The notes beneath the pieces were generated by a model, which saw only the letters and a list, made by a program, of their open reading frames with translations, had not been told where the DNA came from and did not search any database. This document shows, piece after piece, positions 33,278 through 41,682 of a DNA stretch of 64,000 nucleotides; position 1 is the first letter of the stretch, and every line of letters starts with the position of its first letter. The stretch is from UBA9926 sp913064795 (GTDB lineage Bacteria; Pseudomonadota; Gammaproteobacteria; Pseudomonadales; Azotimanducaceae). The stretch covers positions 138,116 through 202,115 of the forward strand of contig JBJKZD010000012.1 of assembly GCA_045560765.1 (NCBI GenBank), read 5' to 3'. A program made the translations under genes and the position numbers.

Positions 33278-33944
33278 ACGGATTTGGTTTCGTCCTTGCG
33301 AGACGCGGATGCGTAACAGACGCGTTCGGGTTCTAAGATCTTAACCCGGTTTGGCTGAAGAAGGCTGTTCGTTAGGACACCCCTGAGGGTCTGCACAGGG
33401 CGATAAAAAGCACTGAGGCATCAACGGGCGGTCCGACGCGGCAGCCAGTTCGATGACAAAGCATGGCGCAGTCATAGCCCGACAGTTATCAAGATTGGAC
33501 AGGCGCCGCGGTTGTGTGCACCGTAGTCGCATCAGTAAACTCTCGAAATGACTAGAGAAACTCCTGAACATCAGTCTCAGATTCTGTGTGCCAAGTCTTG
33601 AGGGCGCGTAAACCTTTCATGGCTCGGTGGCGGTAAATCGGTAACACAAGCCGCTGGATGTTGAAATCAGGCTTCGTCAGTTAGCTGGACGTTGATCGCC
33701 AATAAGGAGACCTTCGGCCTGCAGTCGGGGTAGAGGCGATGCTGCATTGTCGCTTGCTTAAGTGACTTTGGTAAGCTCGTCGAATTTCTTCCAGCGTGAA
33801 CTTCTGTTAAGATGCGCCGAAAGGGGGCCTAGAAGCTGTCATCGTTGTGCGTTACGGTAGTATCGAAAACGGCATCGAGGCTCGAGCAGGGGATTCATAC
33901 GAGGGGATTGTTGCGATGAATTCTCAGGTTCACGAGAAGCGAGT
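33278..33944. other. 667-base region before the EAL-HDOD gene
   Basis: No supported gene. Frames on the minus strand (33142-33396 and 33341-33571) are short and featureless. The last 100 bases should contain the promoter of the EAL-HDOD gene. A ten-codon frame (33916-33948) ends on the start of that gene. Confidence 0.4.
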
Positions 33945-33948
33945 TTGA
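33916..33948 (+). other. Ten-codon frame overlapping the EAL-HDOD start
   Basis: ATG 33916 opens MNSQVHEKRV and stops at TGA 33946-33948, overlapping the TTG (33945-33947) of the next gene as TTGA. GAGGGG lies about 10 bases before the ATG. It could be a leader peptide used for coupled translation or a chance frame. Confidence 0.3.
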
Positions 33949-35183
33949 GCGAACTTTCTGACGCACAGCTGCTGTTGGCTCGGCAACCGATCTTCGATGT
34001 CAACATCGAGGTGGTGGCCTACGAGCTCTTGTTTCGAGAATTCGATGCCGAGCAGGCGAATGTAACCGACGGGGATCGAGCAACGTCTGCGGTTCTGGTG
34101 AATGCGCTGACGAATCTTGACCTATCCCAACTGGTGGGCGAGGGTCAGGCCTTTGTTAATTTCACTGCAAACTTGCTAGAAGTTGATTTGCCACTTGAGC
34201 CAGAGCGTTGTGTGATTGAAGTTTTGGAAGATGTGGTGGTAACGCCGGAGCTTATTGCACGACTTGAGGTATTGAAGGCGCGAGGTCATAAAATCGCGCT
34301 CGACGATTTTTTGTACTATGAAGAGGCAGCGCCGCTCCTTCCACTTGCTGATGTTATAAAGCTCGACATGTTGGCGTTGAGTGAAACCGAGTTGATGGAC
34401 ATGCTGGCCCGTTTCAAAGCATTCGACGTGACCCTGCTTGCCGAGAAAGTTGAGTCCCAGAAAATGCTAGATCATTGCAAGAGCCTAGGATTTACGCTTT
34501 TTCAAGGCAATTTCTTAAGCAAGCCTGAGCCCATCACCGGCAAAAAAATCTCAGCGAACAAGATGGTTGTGCTCGAGCTTCTCAATCAACTACAAGATCC
34601 CGACAGCAACTTGCGAGATCTGGAACACTTGGTTGCCCAGGATCCAGCGTTGGGCTTTAAGACCATAAAATTGGTGAACTCTGCGTTTTATCGTCCGCGG
34701 TATGAAATCGAGTCCCTTGGTCACGCGATGACCTATTTAGGGCTCGACGCGATGCGCAGCTTGGCCAGTTTGCTTGCGATCTCGGGCATGTCGGATAAGC
34801 CCAATGCGCTGCGGACTTATGCAGTTGAAAAAGCAAAGCTGTGTGAGTTGCTGGGCGAAAAGGTGAGCTTCGATCAATCCGCCGTTTACTACTCCGTAGG
34901 GCTCTTATCGACGATGGATGCCTACTTTGATCAGCCGTTGCCAATGCTGCTCGAAAGTTTGATGTTAAGGGCGGACATAAAAGCGGCGTTACTAGAAAAA
35001 AAAGGCCCCCTCGGACTTATCCTTCAGACCGCCGAATCCGTTCAAGCAGGATCCTTTGACCAAATCGATTGGGTCAGTTTGGAGGAATACGGACTGACGC
35101 CCTCAGTGATCAACGAAACCTATTTAGCAGTGATTGAGTGGCAATCGAACTTAGACGGTGACCTAGGGCTGCTGGGAACGTGA
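33945..35183 (+). CDS. EAL-HDOD signalling protein (YuxH type)
   Basis: A 412-residue cytosolic protein joining an EAL-like domain (about 8-205) to an HDOD domain (about 205-395). The EAL half begins LLARQPIFDVNIEVVAYELLFR and has KIALDDFLYYEE, but the catalytic ExLxR/DDFGTG set of active c-di-GMP phosphodiesterases is degenerate, as is usual for this family. The HDOD half has LEHLVAQDPALGFKTIKLVNSAFY and MTYLGLDAMRSLASLLAI. These proteins regulate gene expression or motility. The start is TTG 33945. Its stop overlaps the tgt start as GTGA, so it is translationally coupled to tgt. Confidence 0.9.
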   Translation: MSELSDAQLLLARQPIFDVNIEVVAYELLFREFDAEQANVTDGDRATSAVLVNALTNLDLSQLVGEGQAFVNFTANLLEVDLPLEPERCVIEVLEDVVVTPELIARLEVLKARGHKIALDDFLYYEEAAPLLPLADVIKLDMLALSETELMDMLARFKAFDVTLLAEKVESQKMLDHCKSLGFTLFQGNFLSKPEPITGKKISANKMVVLELLNQLQDPDSNLRDLEHLVAQDPALGFKTIKLVNSAFYRPRYEIESLGHAMTYLGLDAMRSLASLLAISGMSDKPNALRTYAVEKAKLCELLGEKVSFDQSAVYYSVGLLSTMDAYFDQPLPMLLESLMLRADIKAALLEKKGPLGLILQTAESVQAGSFDQIDWVSLEEYGLTPSVINETYLAVIEWQSNLDGDLGLLGT

Positions 35184-36292
35184 ATTTTGAGTTGTTGAAG
35201 CAGGAAGGCGAAGCCCGCTTGGGCCAACTGGCCCTAGCACATGGTACGGTCGAGACCCCGATTTTCATGCCCTGCGGAACCTATGGTTCGGTCAAGGGCT
35301 TGTCGCCGCAACAACTTAAGGCTGCGGGCGTCCAGATTTTATTGGGAAACACGTTTCATTTGATGCTAAGGCCGGGTGAGGCAATTATTGAACCATTCCA
35401 TGGGCTTCACGGGTTTATGGGCTGGGATCGTCCGATCCTTACGGACTCCGGCGGTTTTCAAGTGTTCAGTCTGTCCGATATGAATAAAGTGGGAGAGGAA
35501 GGGGTTTCGTTTCGCTCCCCGATCAACGGGGATAAAATTTTATTGACCCCTGAGCGGGCGATGAATGTTCAGATGGCCTTAAATTCCGATATTGCCATGA
35601 TTTTTGACGAGTGCACGCCGTATCCTGTTTCCAAGGCGGATGCCGAAGTTTCGATGCAATTAAGCCTGCGCTGGGCAGCCCGATCGCGCGATGCCTTCAC
35701 CAGCAACAATGCCCTGTTTGGAATTATTCAGGGGGGCGTCCACGCCGATTTGAGAGAAGCCTCCTTGGCTGGGCTTGAGGGCCTTGGATTTGATGGTTTT
35801 GCCATCGGTGGTCTTTCCGTGGGCGAGCCGAAAAAAGAAATGCTTGAAACCATTCGAGACATCGCTCCAAAGATGCCCAAGCAGGCACCCCGTTATTTGA
35901 TGGGTGTCGGCACCCCCTCGGATCTGATCGAAAGCGTCCGTCGCGGGGTTGATATGATGGATTGTGTGATGCCTACCCGCAATGCGCGCAACGGACATCT
36001 GTTTACCAGTGAGGGCGTGGTTCGTATCCGCAATGCTCAGCACCGGACCAGCGATGAGCCCCTTGATCCCAATTGCGATTGTGAGACCTGCCAGAATTTT
36101 TCAAGGGGTTATCTTCATCATTTGGATAAGTGCGGAGAACTGCTTGGCGCAACTCTGAACTCTGTTCACAACGTAGCTTACTACCTGAACTTGATGGCCT
36201 CGATTCGAACGGCACTTCAATCGGATCGGTTTGAGACGTTCGCAAGTCAAGTCTACGATGGCTGGTCCGAAGCGCCACCTGACTGGGATTGA
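35180..36292 (+). CDS. tgt: Queuine tRNA-ribosyltransferase (tRNA-guanine transglycosylase)
   Basis: A 370-residue enzyme exchanging guanine 34 for preQ1 in tRNAs with GUN anticodons, the step before QueA. The proton-acceptor aspartate D89 lies in LTDSGGFQVFSL, and the nucleophile is in VDMMDCVMPTRNARNG. GGLSVGEPK is the substrate loop, and the C-terminal CDCETC with a later histidine in YLHHL binds zinc. GTG 35180 overlaps the preceding stop. Usually queA sits just upstream; here an EAL-HDOD gene takes that position. The stop codon lies inside the first unit of a tandem repeat (36290-36334). Confidence 0.97.
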   Translation: MNFELLKQEGEARLGQLALAHGTVETPIFMPCGTYGSVKGLSPQQLKAAGVQILLGNTFHLMLRPGEAIIEPFHGLHGFMGWDRPILTDSGGFQVFSLSDMNKVGEEGVSFRSPINGDKILLTPERAMNVQMALNSDIAMIFDECTPYPVSKADAEVSMQLSLRWAARSRDAFTSNNALFGIIQGGVHADLREASLAGLEGLGFDGFAIGGLSVGEPKKEMLETIRDIAPKMPKQAPRYLMGVGTPSDLIESVRRGVDMMDCVMPTRNARNGHLFTSEGVVRIRNAQHRTSDEPLDPNCDCETCQNFSRGYLHHLDKCGELLGATLNSVHNVAYYLNLMASIRTALQSDRFETFASQVYDGWSEAPPDWD

Positions 36293-36334
36293 ATCGATCA
36301 ATGTTGAATCGGTCAATGTTGAATCGATCAATGA
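36290..36334. repeat. Tandem array, 15 bp x 3, at the tgt stop
   Basis: Units TGAATCGATCAATGT (36290-36304), TGAATCGGTCAATGT (36305-36319) and TGAATCGATCAATGA (36320-36334). The tgt stop TGA is the first three bases of unit 1. A further 14-base duplication around AGGAGCGATTGAAC follows at 36336-36360. Confidence 0.92.
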
Positions 36335-36481
36335 TAGGAGCGATTGAACAGGAGCGATTGCGTAGAGGCTGCGGAAACTGGACAATGGCGTCCTCGCGAG
36401 GGATTTGAAGAGGAAGGGGGAGAGTCCCTTCCTGGCCCGAGCGGTCTAAAGTGAAACATTCATCCATTGGAGGGAAAGGAC

Positions 36482-36811
36482 ATGCTTGAATGGCTAATTC
36501 CTGCGGCGCATGCGGCGGAAGGCGGTGCTCCTGGGCCGGGGTTCGATATTCTGATTTTGGTCGCCTTTGCGGCGATCTTTTATTTCATGCTGTGGCGACC
36601 CCAAAGCAAGCGAGCGAAAGAGCATCGAGAGCTGATTGAAGGCCTGAGCAAAGGGGATGAAGTGGTGACCAATGGCGGTCTGATGGGAAAGATCACCCGG
36701 GTCGAGGAGCAGCTTGTGGTGGTTGAAGTTGCTAGCGGCATCGAACTGAAGTTCCAAAAGCCCTCGATTTCTGCGGCCTTGCCAAAAGGCACGCTGAAGT
36801 CCGGCGAATGA
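36482..36811 (+). CDS. yajC: Preprotein translocase accessory subunit YajC
   Basis: A 109-residue single-pass inner-membrane protein of the SecDF-YajC complex. The N-terminal segment LIPAAHAAEGGAPGPGF precedes the membrane helix ILILVAFAAIFYFML (about 24-38). The conserved WRPQSKRAKEHRELIEGLSKGDEVVTNGGLMGKI region follows, as in all YajC proteins. ATG 36482 is chosen because GGAGGG (36470-36475) precedes it at good spacing. It lies between tgt and secD in the standard order. Confidence 0.96.
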   Translation: MLEWLIPAAHAAEGGAPGPGFDILILVAFAAIFYFMLWRPQSKRAKEHRELIEGLSKGDEVVTNGGLMGKITRVEEQLVVVEVASGIELKFQKPSISAALPKGTLKSGE

Positions 36812-36839
36812 TCCGCTCTTGTAGCTAAAGGCAGTTTCT

Positions 36840-38723
36840 GTGTTAAACCGTTATCCTTTATGGAAAAACCTGATGGTCCTCGGAGTCTTTGTGCTCGGAG
36901 TGATCTACGCCATGCCCAATTTTTATCCGCCCGATTATGCGATTCAGATTTCCCGAGGGTCCGGTGGTCTAGATCTCAGCGAGCGCGAACTCGATGTTGC
37001 GCTCGAGGCTCTGAGCAGCAGCAATGTTCAAATCAAGGCCAGCAGTCTAGAGGGGGGTAGTGGTCTGATCCGACTGGAAAATGCGGATGAACAATTGCGA
37101 GCCCAGCCGTTGATCCAAAGGGCACTTCACGATCTCCAGTCTGAGTATGTCGTGGCGCTCAATTCTGCGCCGACGACTCCCGATTGGCTCAGGGACCTTG
37201 GCGCCGAGCCCATGAAGTACGGTCTAGATTTGCGGGGCGGCGTACATTTTTTGATGGAGGTCGATACCGTCAGCGCGGTCAAGGATCGTCTCGAAGGGAT
37301 GGAGCAGGACATTAAGCGCAGTTTTAGAAGCGGCGCTGACAGAATCCGTTATGCGGGATCTTCGATTGTTGATGGTCAGACCTTACAATTTGTTTTTGCG
37401 GATGAAACGTTGCGCAGTCGGGCTCGATCTAGAATTGAGGAGACCTACGCGCAATTTTTAGTCACTACTGAAGATGTTCCGAATGCTGACGCGCCGTACG
37501 GTCTTAACCTGGCGATGAGTGATGCGTCTGTCCGAGAGATCGAGGACTTCGCTGTGCAGCAGAACCTGCAGACGATCCGCAATCGGGTGAACGAATTAGG
37601 CGTTGCAGAACCCTTGGTGCAGCGTCTTGGCCGGCAGCGCATCGTGGTTGATCTGCCTGGAGTTCAAGACACGGCTGAGGCGAAAAAGATCCTCGGGAAG
37701 GTTGCAACCCTCGAGTTTCGGATGGAAGCGAGTCCCGATGCCTCCCGGGGGAGTATTCTGCCCTACACCTATGAAGGTCGGGCTGTTCGATTAGAGCGTG
37801 ACCTGATATTGCGAGGGGAACGGGTTTTCGATGCACAAGTTGGCTTTGATCCTGACAGCGGTTTGCCGCAAGTCAATATTACATTAGACAGTGAAGGCGG
37901 CGAGCTGATGCATCGTTCAACCCGCTATAACATTGGTCGACGAATGGCGGTGGTCTTTATTGAAACCAAGACCCGAGACCGCTATGAAATGCGAGGCGGG
38001 GAAGAGGTTAAAATCACCGAGCCCTATGTCGAGGAACGGGTGATTTCGCTAGCAACCGTTCAAGCTGCGCTCGGTGTGAGTTTTCGCATCACAGGGCTTC
38101 AAGGAGCGGAAGCGCGGGATCTTGCGCTGCTCTTGCGCGCGGGAGCCCTGGCGGCAGATATGTTTATTGCTGAAGAACGGACCGTTGGCGCGAGCCTCGG
38201 TCAAGAAAACATTGAGCTCGGTGCCATTTCGGTGGCCATCGGGTTTGGTTTGGTCGTTATTTTTATGCTGGCGTTCTATCAGTGGTTTGGTCTGGCCGCT
38301 AACATCGCGCTGATGGCGAATCTGTTACTCCTTGTGGCGGTGATGTCCAGCCTCTCGGCAACGCTGACATTGCCAGGCATTGCGGGAATTGTCCTGACCG
38401 TTGGAATGGCGGTGGATGCCAATGTCTTGATATTTTCGAGAATAAAAGAAGAGTTAAAAAAGAGCACGCCGCCTCAAATGGCGATCAACGCGGGTTTCGA
38501 GCGTGCTTTTGTGACGATTTTGGATGCTAACCTGACGACGCTCCTGGTGGCTGTCATTCTCTATAGCATCGGCACGGGTCCGGTTAAGGGATTTGCAATC
38601 ACGCTCTCGATTGGCATCTTGACCTCGATGTTCACCGCAATTATGGGTACTCGCGCCTTGGTCAACCTGGCGGTTGGCGGTCGACCGATTAAACGCTTAG
38701 CGATCGGATGGCAACGCGTATGA
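36840..38723 (+). CDS. secD: Protein translocase subunit SecD
   Basis: A 627-residue inner-membrane protein that with SecF uses the proton gradient to complete protein export. One N-terminal helix is followed by a large periplasmic region with LGLDLRGGVHFLMEVD-like sequence (YGLDLRGGVHF) and the P1 head. Five C-terminal helices start around residue 455 (AISVAIGFGLVVIFMLAFY) and contain GIVLTVGMAVDANVLIFSRIKEEL, the conserved RND core. GTG 36840 is the start, with AAAGG upstream. Its stop overlaps secF as ATGA. Confidence 0.96.
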   Translation: MLNRYPLWKNLMVLGVFVLGVIYAMPNFYPPDYAIQISRGSGGLDLSERELDVALEALSSSNVQIKASSLEGGSGLIRLENADEQLRAQPLIQRALHDLQSEYVVALNSAPTTPDWLRDLGAEPMKYGLDLRGGVHFLMEVDTVSAVKDRLEGMEQDIKRSFRSGADRIRYAGSSIVDGQTLQFVFADETLRSRARSRIEETYAQFLVTTEDVPNADAPYGLNLAMSDASVREIEDFAVQQNLQTIRNRVNELGVAEPLVQRLGRQRIVVDLPGVQDTAEAKKILGKVATLEFRMEASPDASRGSILPYTYEGRAVRLERDLILRGERVFDAQVGFDPDSGLPQVNITLDSEGGELMHRSTRYNIGRRMAVVFIETKTRDRYEMRGGEEVKITEPYVEERVISLATVQAALGVSFRITGLQGAEARDLALLLRAGALAADMFIAEERTVGASLGQENIELGAISVAIGFGLVVIFMLAFYQWFGLAANIALMANLLLLVAVMSSLSATLTLPGIAGIVLTVGMAVDANVLIFSRIKEELKKSTPPQMAINAGFERAFVTILDANLTTLLVAVILYSIGTGPVKGFAITLSIGILTSMFTAIMGTRALVNLAVGGRPIKRLAIGWQRV

Positions 38724-39649
38724 ACAAAGTGCCTTTTATGAAGTTTAGGAAGATCGCTGGGATGGGCTCGATCGTGCTCTTGGTGGTTGCGATATCGAGT
38801 TTGGCATTACAAAGCCTCAATTGGGGGTTAGATTTTACCGGCGGCACATTGGTTGAGGTGAGCTATCCTGAGTCTGTTAATCCGGAACAGATTCGGCTTG
38901 ATCTCGATGCTGCGGGTTGGAATGGGCATGTGGTGCAGTATTTTGGTTCTGACAGAGACATCCTTGTTCGAATGCCGCCGCAGAAAGATTTGTCTGATAA
39001 AGACAATGCCCGCTTGGGCGACAGCTTGTTCGCTTCTCTGGTTGAGCTATCAATCGGCGACGTTGAACTCAGGCGATCCGAGTTTGTAGGGCCCGCGGTC
39101 GGTGAGGAGTTGGCCAATCAGGGCGGTTTGGGGTTACTGGCAGCGCTAGGAATGGTGCTGCTGTACGTGTCGTTTAGATTTCAGCTTAAGTTTGCTCTGG
39201 GCGCTGTTGTGGCCTTGTTTCATGACGTTTTGTTTACTCTGGGTATTTTCTCTTTGATTCGATGGGAATTTGATTTAACAGTACTTGCCGCGTTGCTCGC
39301 GGTGATCGGCTACTCGCTCAATGACACGATTGTGGTGTCTGATCGAATTCGAGAGAATTTTAGAAGCGCCCGGCGTGGTAAACCCGTGGACGTTATTGAT
39401 GAATCACTCAACCAAACCCTAGGTCGAACCCTGATTACATCGGCGACGACTTTACTCGTGTTAACTGCGCTGCTTTTGCTGGGGGGTGAATTGATCCGAG
39501 GCTTTGCCATCGCCTTGATTATTGGCGTGGTCATTGGAACCTACTCCTCGATTTATGTCGCAGCCAACGTCCTGCTGCTGATGAATCTAAGTCGAGAAGA
39601 TTTGATGGTTCCGGTCAAAGAAGGGGCAGATCAGGACAGCATGCCCTAA
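38720..39649 (+). CDS. secF: Protein translocase subunit SecF
   Basis: A 309-residue partner of SecD. It has an N-terminal helix, LDFTGGTLVEV with the conserved DFTGG, a periplasmic domain, and five C-terminal helices with AALLAVIGYSLNDTIVVSDRIREN and LITSATTLLVLTALLLLGG, typical of SecF. ATG 38720 overlaps the secD stop as ATGA and is preferred to the in-frame ATG at 38708. The stop is eight bases from the convergent suhB stop, so the two transcripts meet without a visible terminator. Confidence 0.96.
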   Translation: MNKVPFMKFRKIAGMGSIVLLVVAISSLALQSLNWGLDFTGGTLVEVSYPESVNPEQIRLDLDAAGWNGHVVQYFGSDRDILVRMPPQKDLSDKDNARLGDSLFASLVELSIGDVELRRSEFVGPAVGEELANQGGLGLLAALGMVLLYVSFRFQLKFALGAVVALFHDVLFTLGIFSLIRWEFDLTVLAALLAVIGYSLNDTIVVSDRIRENFRSARRGKPVDVIDESLNQTLGRTLITSATTLLVLTALLLLGGELIRGFAIALIIGVVIGTYSSIYVAANVLLLMNLSREDLMVPVKEGADQDSMP

Positions 39650-39656
39650 GACAATC

Positions 39657-40448
39657 TTATTTTGCCAGATGCTGTCTTGCGAGACTGCCGAGGGTTTTGA
39701 ACATTTTGGGATTCGCAGCAACGAGATTACCTGAAGCGAGGTGATCGAGGCCGCCCTCAAAGTCGCCGATGAGCCCTCCGGCTTCTTGAATTAAAAGACA
39801 ACCGGCGGCGATATCCCAGAGATTGAGGCCGTGCATCCAGACGCCGTCCAAGCGTCCGGCTGCAACCGCCGCGAGCTCCAAAGCAGCGCTCCCTGGTTCT
39901 CTATAGTTGGCTCCAGCATTGACCAGCGCCTGCACGATCTGTGCGTGACCCTGAAAAGAGGCATCGCTATAGCTTCCCGCTGAGGCGACTAAAGCGCCCT
40001 CAAGACGCTCCTCGGATGATACCCGAATCTTTTTACCGTTCAGCTGGGCGCCTTTGCCACGTGTCGCAACAAATTCCTCTCCCGTGATCGGATTAATAAT
40101 GACCCCATGCAAAAGTTTGCCGCGATGTAGGCAGGCCATCGAAACGCAGAAGTGTGGAATTTGTCGACTAAAGTTGGTTGTCCCATCGATTGGATCAATA
40201 ACCCACTGATGTTCTGAGTCATCATTAACAGGAAGATCACCTGATTCCTCCCCGGTGATTCGGTGCTCGGGAAACGTTTTCCTGAGTGAGTCTGTTATAA
40301 TCTGCTCGGCTTCTTGATCGACGTTGGTCACGAAATCATTGGGGCCTTTCTCACGAACCTTGACGAGATCAGGCCGGTCGTAGGCGCGCACAATGTGCCG
40401 AGCGGCTTCGCGAGCGGCTCGAAGGGCAATGGTGATCATGGGTTCCAT
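39657..40448 (-). CDS. suhB: Inositol-1-monophosphatase SuhB
   Basis: A 263-residue magnesium-dependent phosphatase of the inositol monophosphatase family. In E. coli SuhB also joins the rRNA antitermination complex. Metal-binding motifs are ITGEESG, WVIDPIDGTTNF and LNLWDIAAGCLLIQEAGG. The frame runs on to 40745, but ATG 40448 gives MEPMITIALRAAREA, aligned with the usual MHPMLNIAVRAAR start. It is divergent from trmJ with a gap of 75 bases, and ends beside secF, as in Pseudomonas. Confidence 0.95.
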   Translation of the reverse strand: MEPMITIALRAAREAARHIVRAYDRPDLVKVREKGPNDFVTNVDQEAEQIITDSLRKTFPEHRITGEESGDLPVNDDSEHQWVIDPIDGTTNFSRQIPHFCVSMACLHRGKLLHGVIINPITGEEFVATRGKGAQLNGKKIRVSSEERLEGALVASAGSYSDASFQGHAQIVQALVNAGANYREPGSAALELAAVAAGRLDGVWMHGLNLWDIAAGCLLIQEAGGLIGDFEGGLDHLASGNLVAANPKMFKTLGSLARQHLAK

Positions 40449-40523
40449 AGGCTTCGGGTGCGGCTGGGGTGAGCGCATCATAGCAGATCTATGGAACCGA
40501 ATCGTAGAATTTAAAGGATTTGG

Positions 40524-41267
40524 ATGATGTCCAATGATCAAGCGGTACAGTCCAAGATCAGAGTGGTTTTGGTGGAGACTTCGCACCCAGGTAACATCGG
40601 CGCTGCTGCAAGGGCCATGAAAAACATGGGGCTCAGTCGACTCTATTTGGTTGCACCTGAGGACTTCCCCAATGAGAAAGCGGTTTTTAGGGCGGCCAGT
40701 GCGGCGGATGTCCTCGAGCAGGTGGTTGTTTGTTCGACGTTGCAAGAGGCGATCGAGGGCTGCAGTCTAGTGCTCGGGACCTCTGCGAGGCAGCGAAAAA
40801 TTCCTTGGCCATTGGTGACGCCGAAGGTCGCGGCGGAGCGGGTGGTTGCACATCGTCTTGATCCTTCTGATATCGCAGTTGTTTTTGGACGAGAGTCGAA
40901 GGGACTCAAAAACGAGGAACTTCAGCAGTGTCATTTCCATGTCAATATTCCTACCAGCGAGGCCTATAGCTCGCTAAATTTGGCGATGGCGGTTCAGGTG
41001 CTTTCCTATGAAATATTCTGCGCCAGCGGCGAACCTAACTCGGAGGTGGTCTGGGATCAGCCCGCAGCGACCAGCGAGGCACTCGAACACTTTTTTGGGC
41101 ACTTAGAGAACACCTTGGAGACGGTCGGGTTTCACGACCCAGACAACCCAAGGCAGTTAATGACTCGGCTGAGACGTCTTTTTATGCGGATTAACCCCGA
41201 TAAGATGGAGCTCAGCATTCTGCGAGGTTTCCTACGGGCCATCAACGACATGATTCGAAAGCCATAA
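40524..41267 (+). CDS. trmJ: tRNA (cytidine/uridine-2'-O-)-methyltransferase TrmJ
   Basis: A 247-residue SPOUT methyltransferase that methylates the ribose of position 32 in tRNAs using SAM. Family motifs are VVLVETSHPGNIGAAARAMKNMGL, VVFGRESKGLKNEE and HVNIPTSEAYSSLNLAMAVQVLSYE, the last forming the SAM-binding knot. The helical C-terminal extension (about 175-247) is typical of TrmJ. Start ATG 40524 or 40527, with AAGGA upstream. In Pseudomonas cysE follows; here a repeat-rich gap leads directly to iscR. Confidence 0.94.
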   Translation: MMSNDQAVQSKIRVVLVETSHPGNIGAAARAMKNMGLSRLYLVAPEDFPNEKAVFRAASAADVLEQVVVCSTLQEAIEGCSLVLGTSARQRKIPWPLVTPKVAAERVVAHRLDPSDIAVVFGRESKGLKNEELQQCHFHVNIPTSEAYSSLNLAMAVQVLSYEIFCASGEPNSEVVWDQPAATSEALEHFFGHLENTLETVGFHDPDNPRQLMTRLRRLFMRINPDKMELSILRGFLRAINDMIRKP

Positions 41268-41682
41268 CTCGTCGACAATACCCGACCAAAATGCTTGGTT
41301 ATTAGAGCAAGCTAGATTAAACTAGGGTTCCCAGTGGGCGGCGTCAACTCAAAGCCTGTAATCCCTTGGGCGAACGGATGTGAAATCGATTTGAAAAGCA
41401 GGTTTGAGCGGCCTTTTTGAAAGGCAGGTTGGAAATGTAGGTTGGAAAGTTGGTTTTAAGCGTTAGGTGTGAGCGGTAGGTTGTCGAAGTAGACGTATGA
41501 GATAGGTTTAAAAAACAGGATCGTTTGAAATTGATTCTAAGACGACCGATCAGTGGCAAATCGAGTGCGGAGAGATTTAGCACAAACGAATTCAGCATAA
41601 ACGAATTGAGCGCAAACGGATCGAGCCTTTAATTTTGAATGCAAAGAACAGTAACGCCGGGTAGAAGCGAACAAAGCAAATT
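41268..41682. other. 415-base gap between trmJ and iscR
   Basis: The place where cysE is usual, but no serine acetyltransferase sequence is seen. It contains degenerate repeats (variants of GCAGGTTTGAGCGG, GGCAGGTTGG and GTAGGTTGG at 41399-41485) and a clean 15-bp x 3 array (41581-41625). TTGAGC (41606-41611) and TTTAAT (41628-41633) with a 16-base spacer may be the isc promoter. I cannot recognise an IscR type 1 site. Confidence 0.45.
41581..41625. repeat. Tandem array, 15 bp x 3, upstream of iscR
   Basis: Units CACAAACGAATTCAG (41581-41595), CATAAACGAATTGAG (41596-41610) and CGCAAACGGATCGAG (41611-41625). It overlaps the proposed -35 box of the isc promoter, so unit changes could affect transcription. 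Confidence 0.85.

Noticed and set aside
30434..33944. Integrated phage or conjugative element at tRNA-Leu
   Set aside because: No integrase, transposase, phage or transfer gene and no duplicated tRNA end was found; only an old, decayed accessory segment is supported.
41344..41598. 84-codon minus-strand frame between trmJ and iscR
   Set aside because: It is produced by the degenerate repeats; no conserved protein features.
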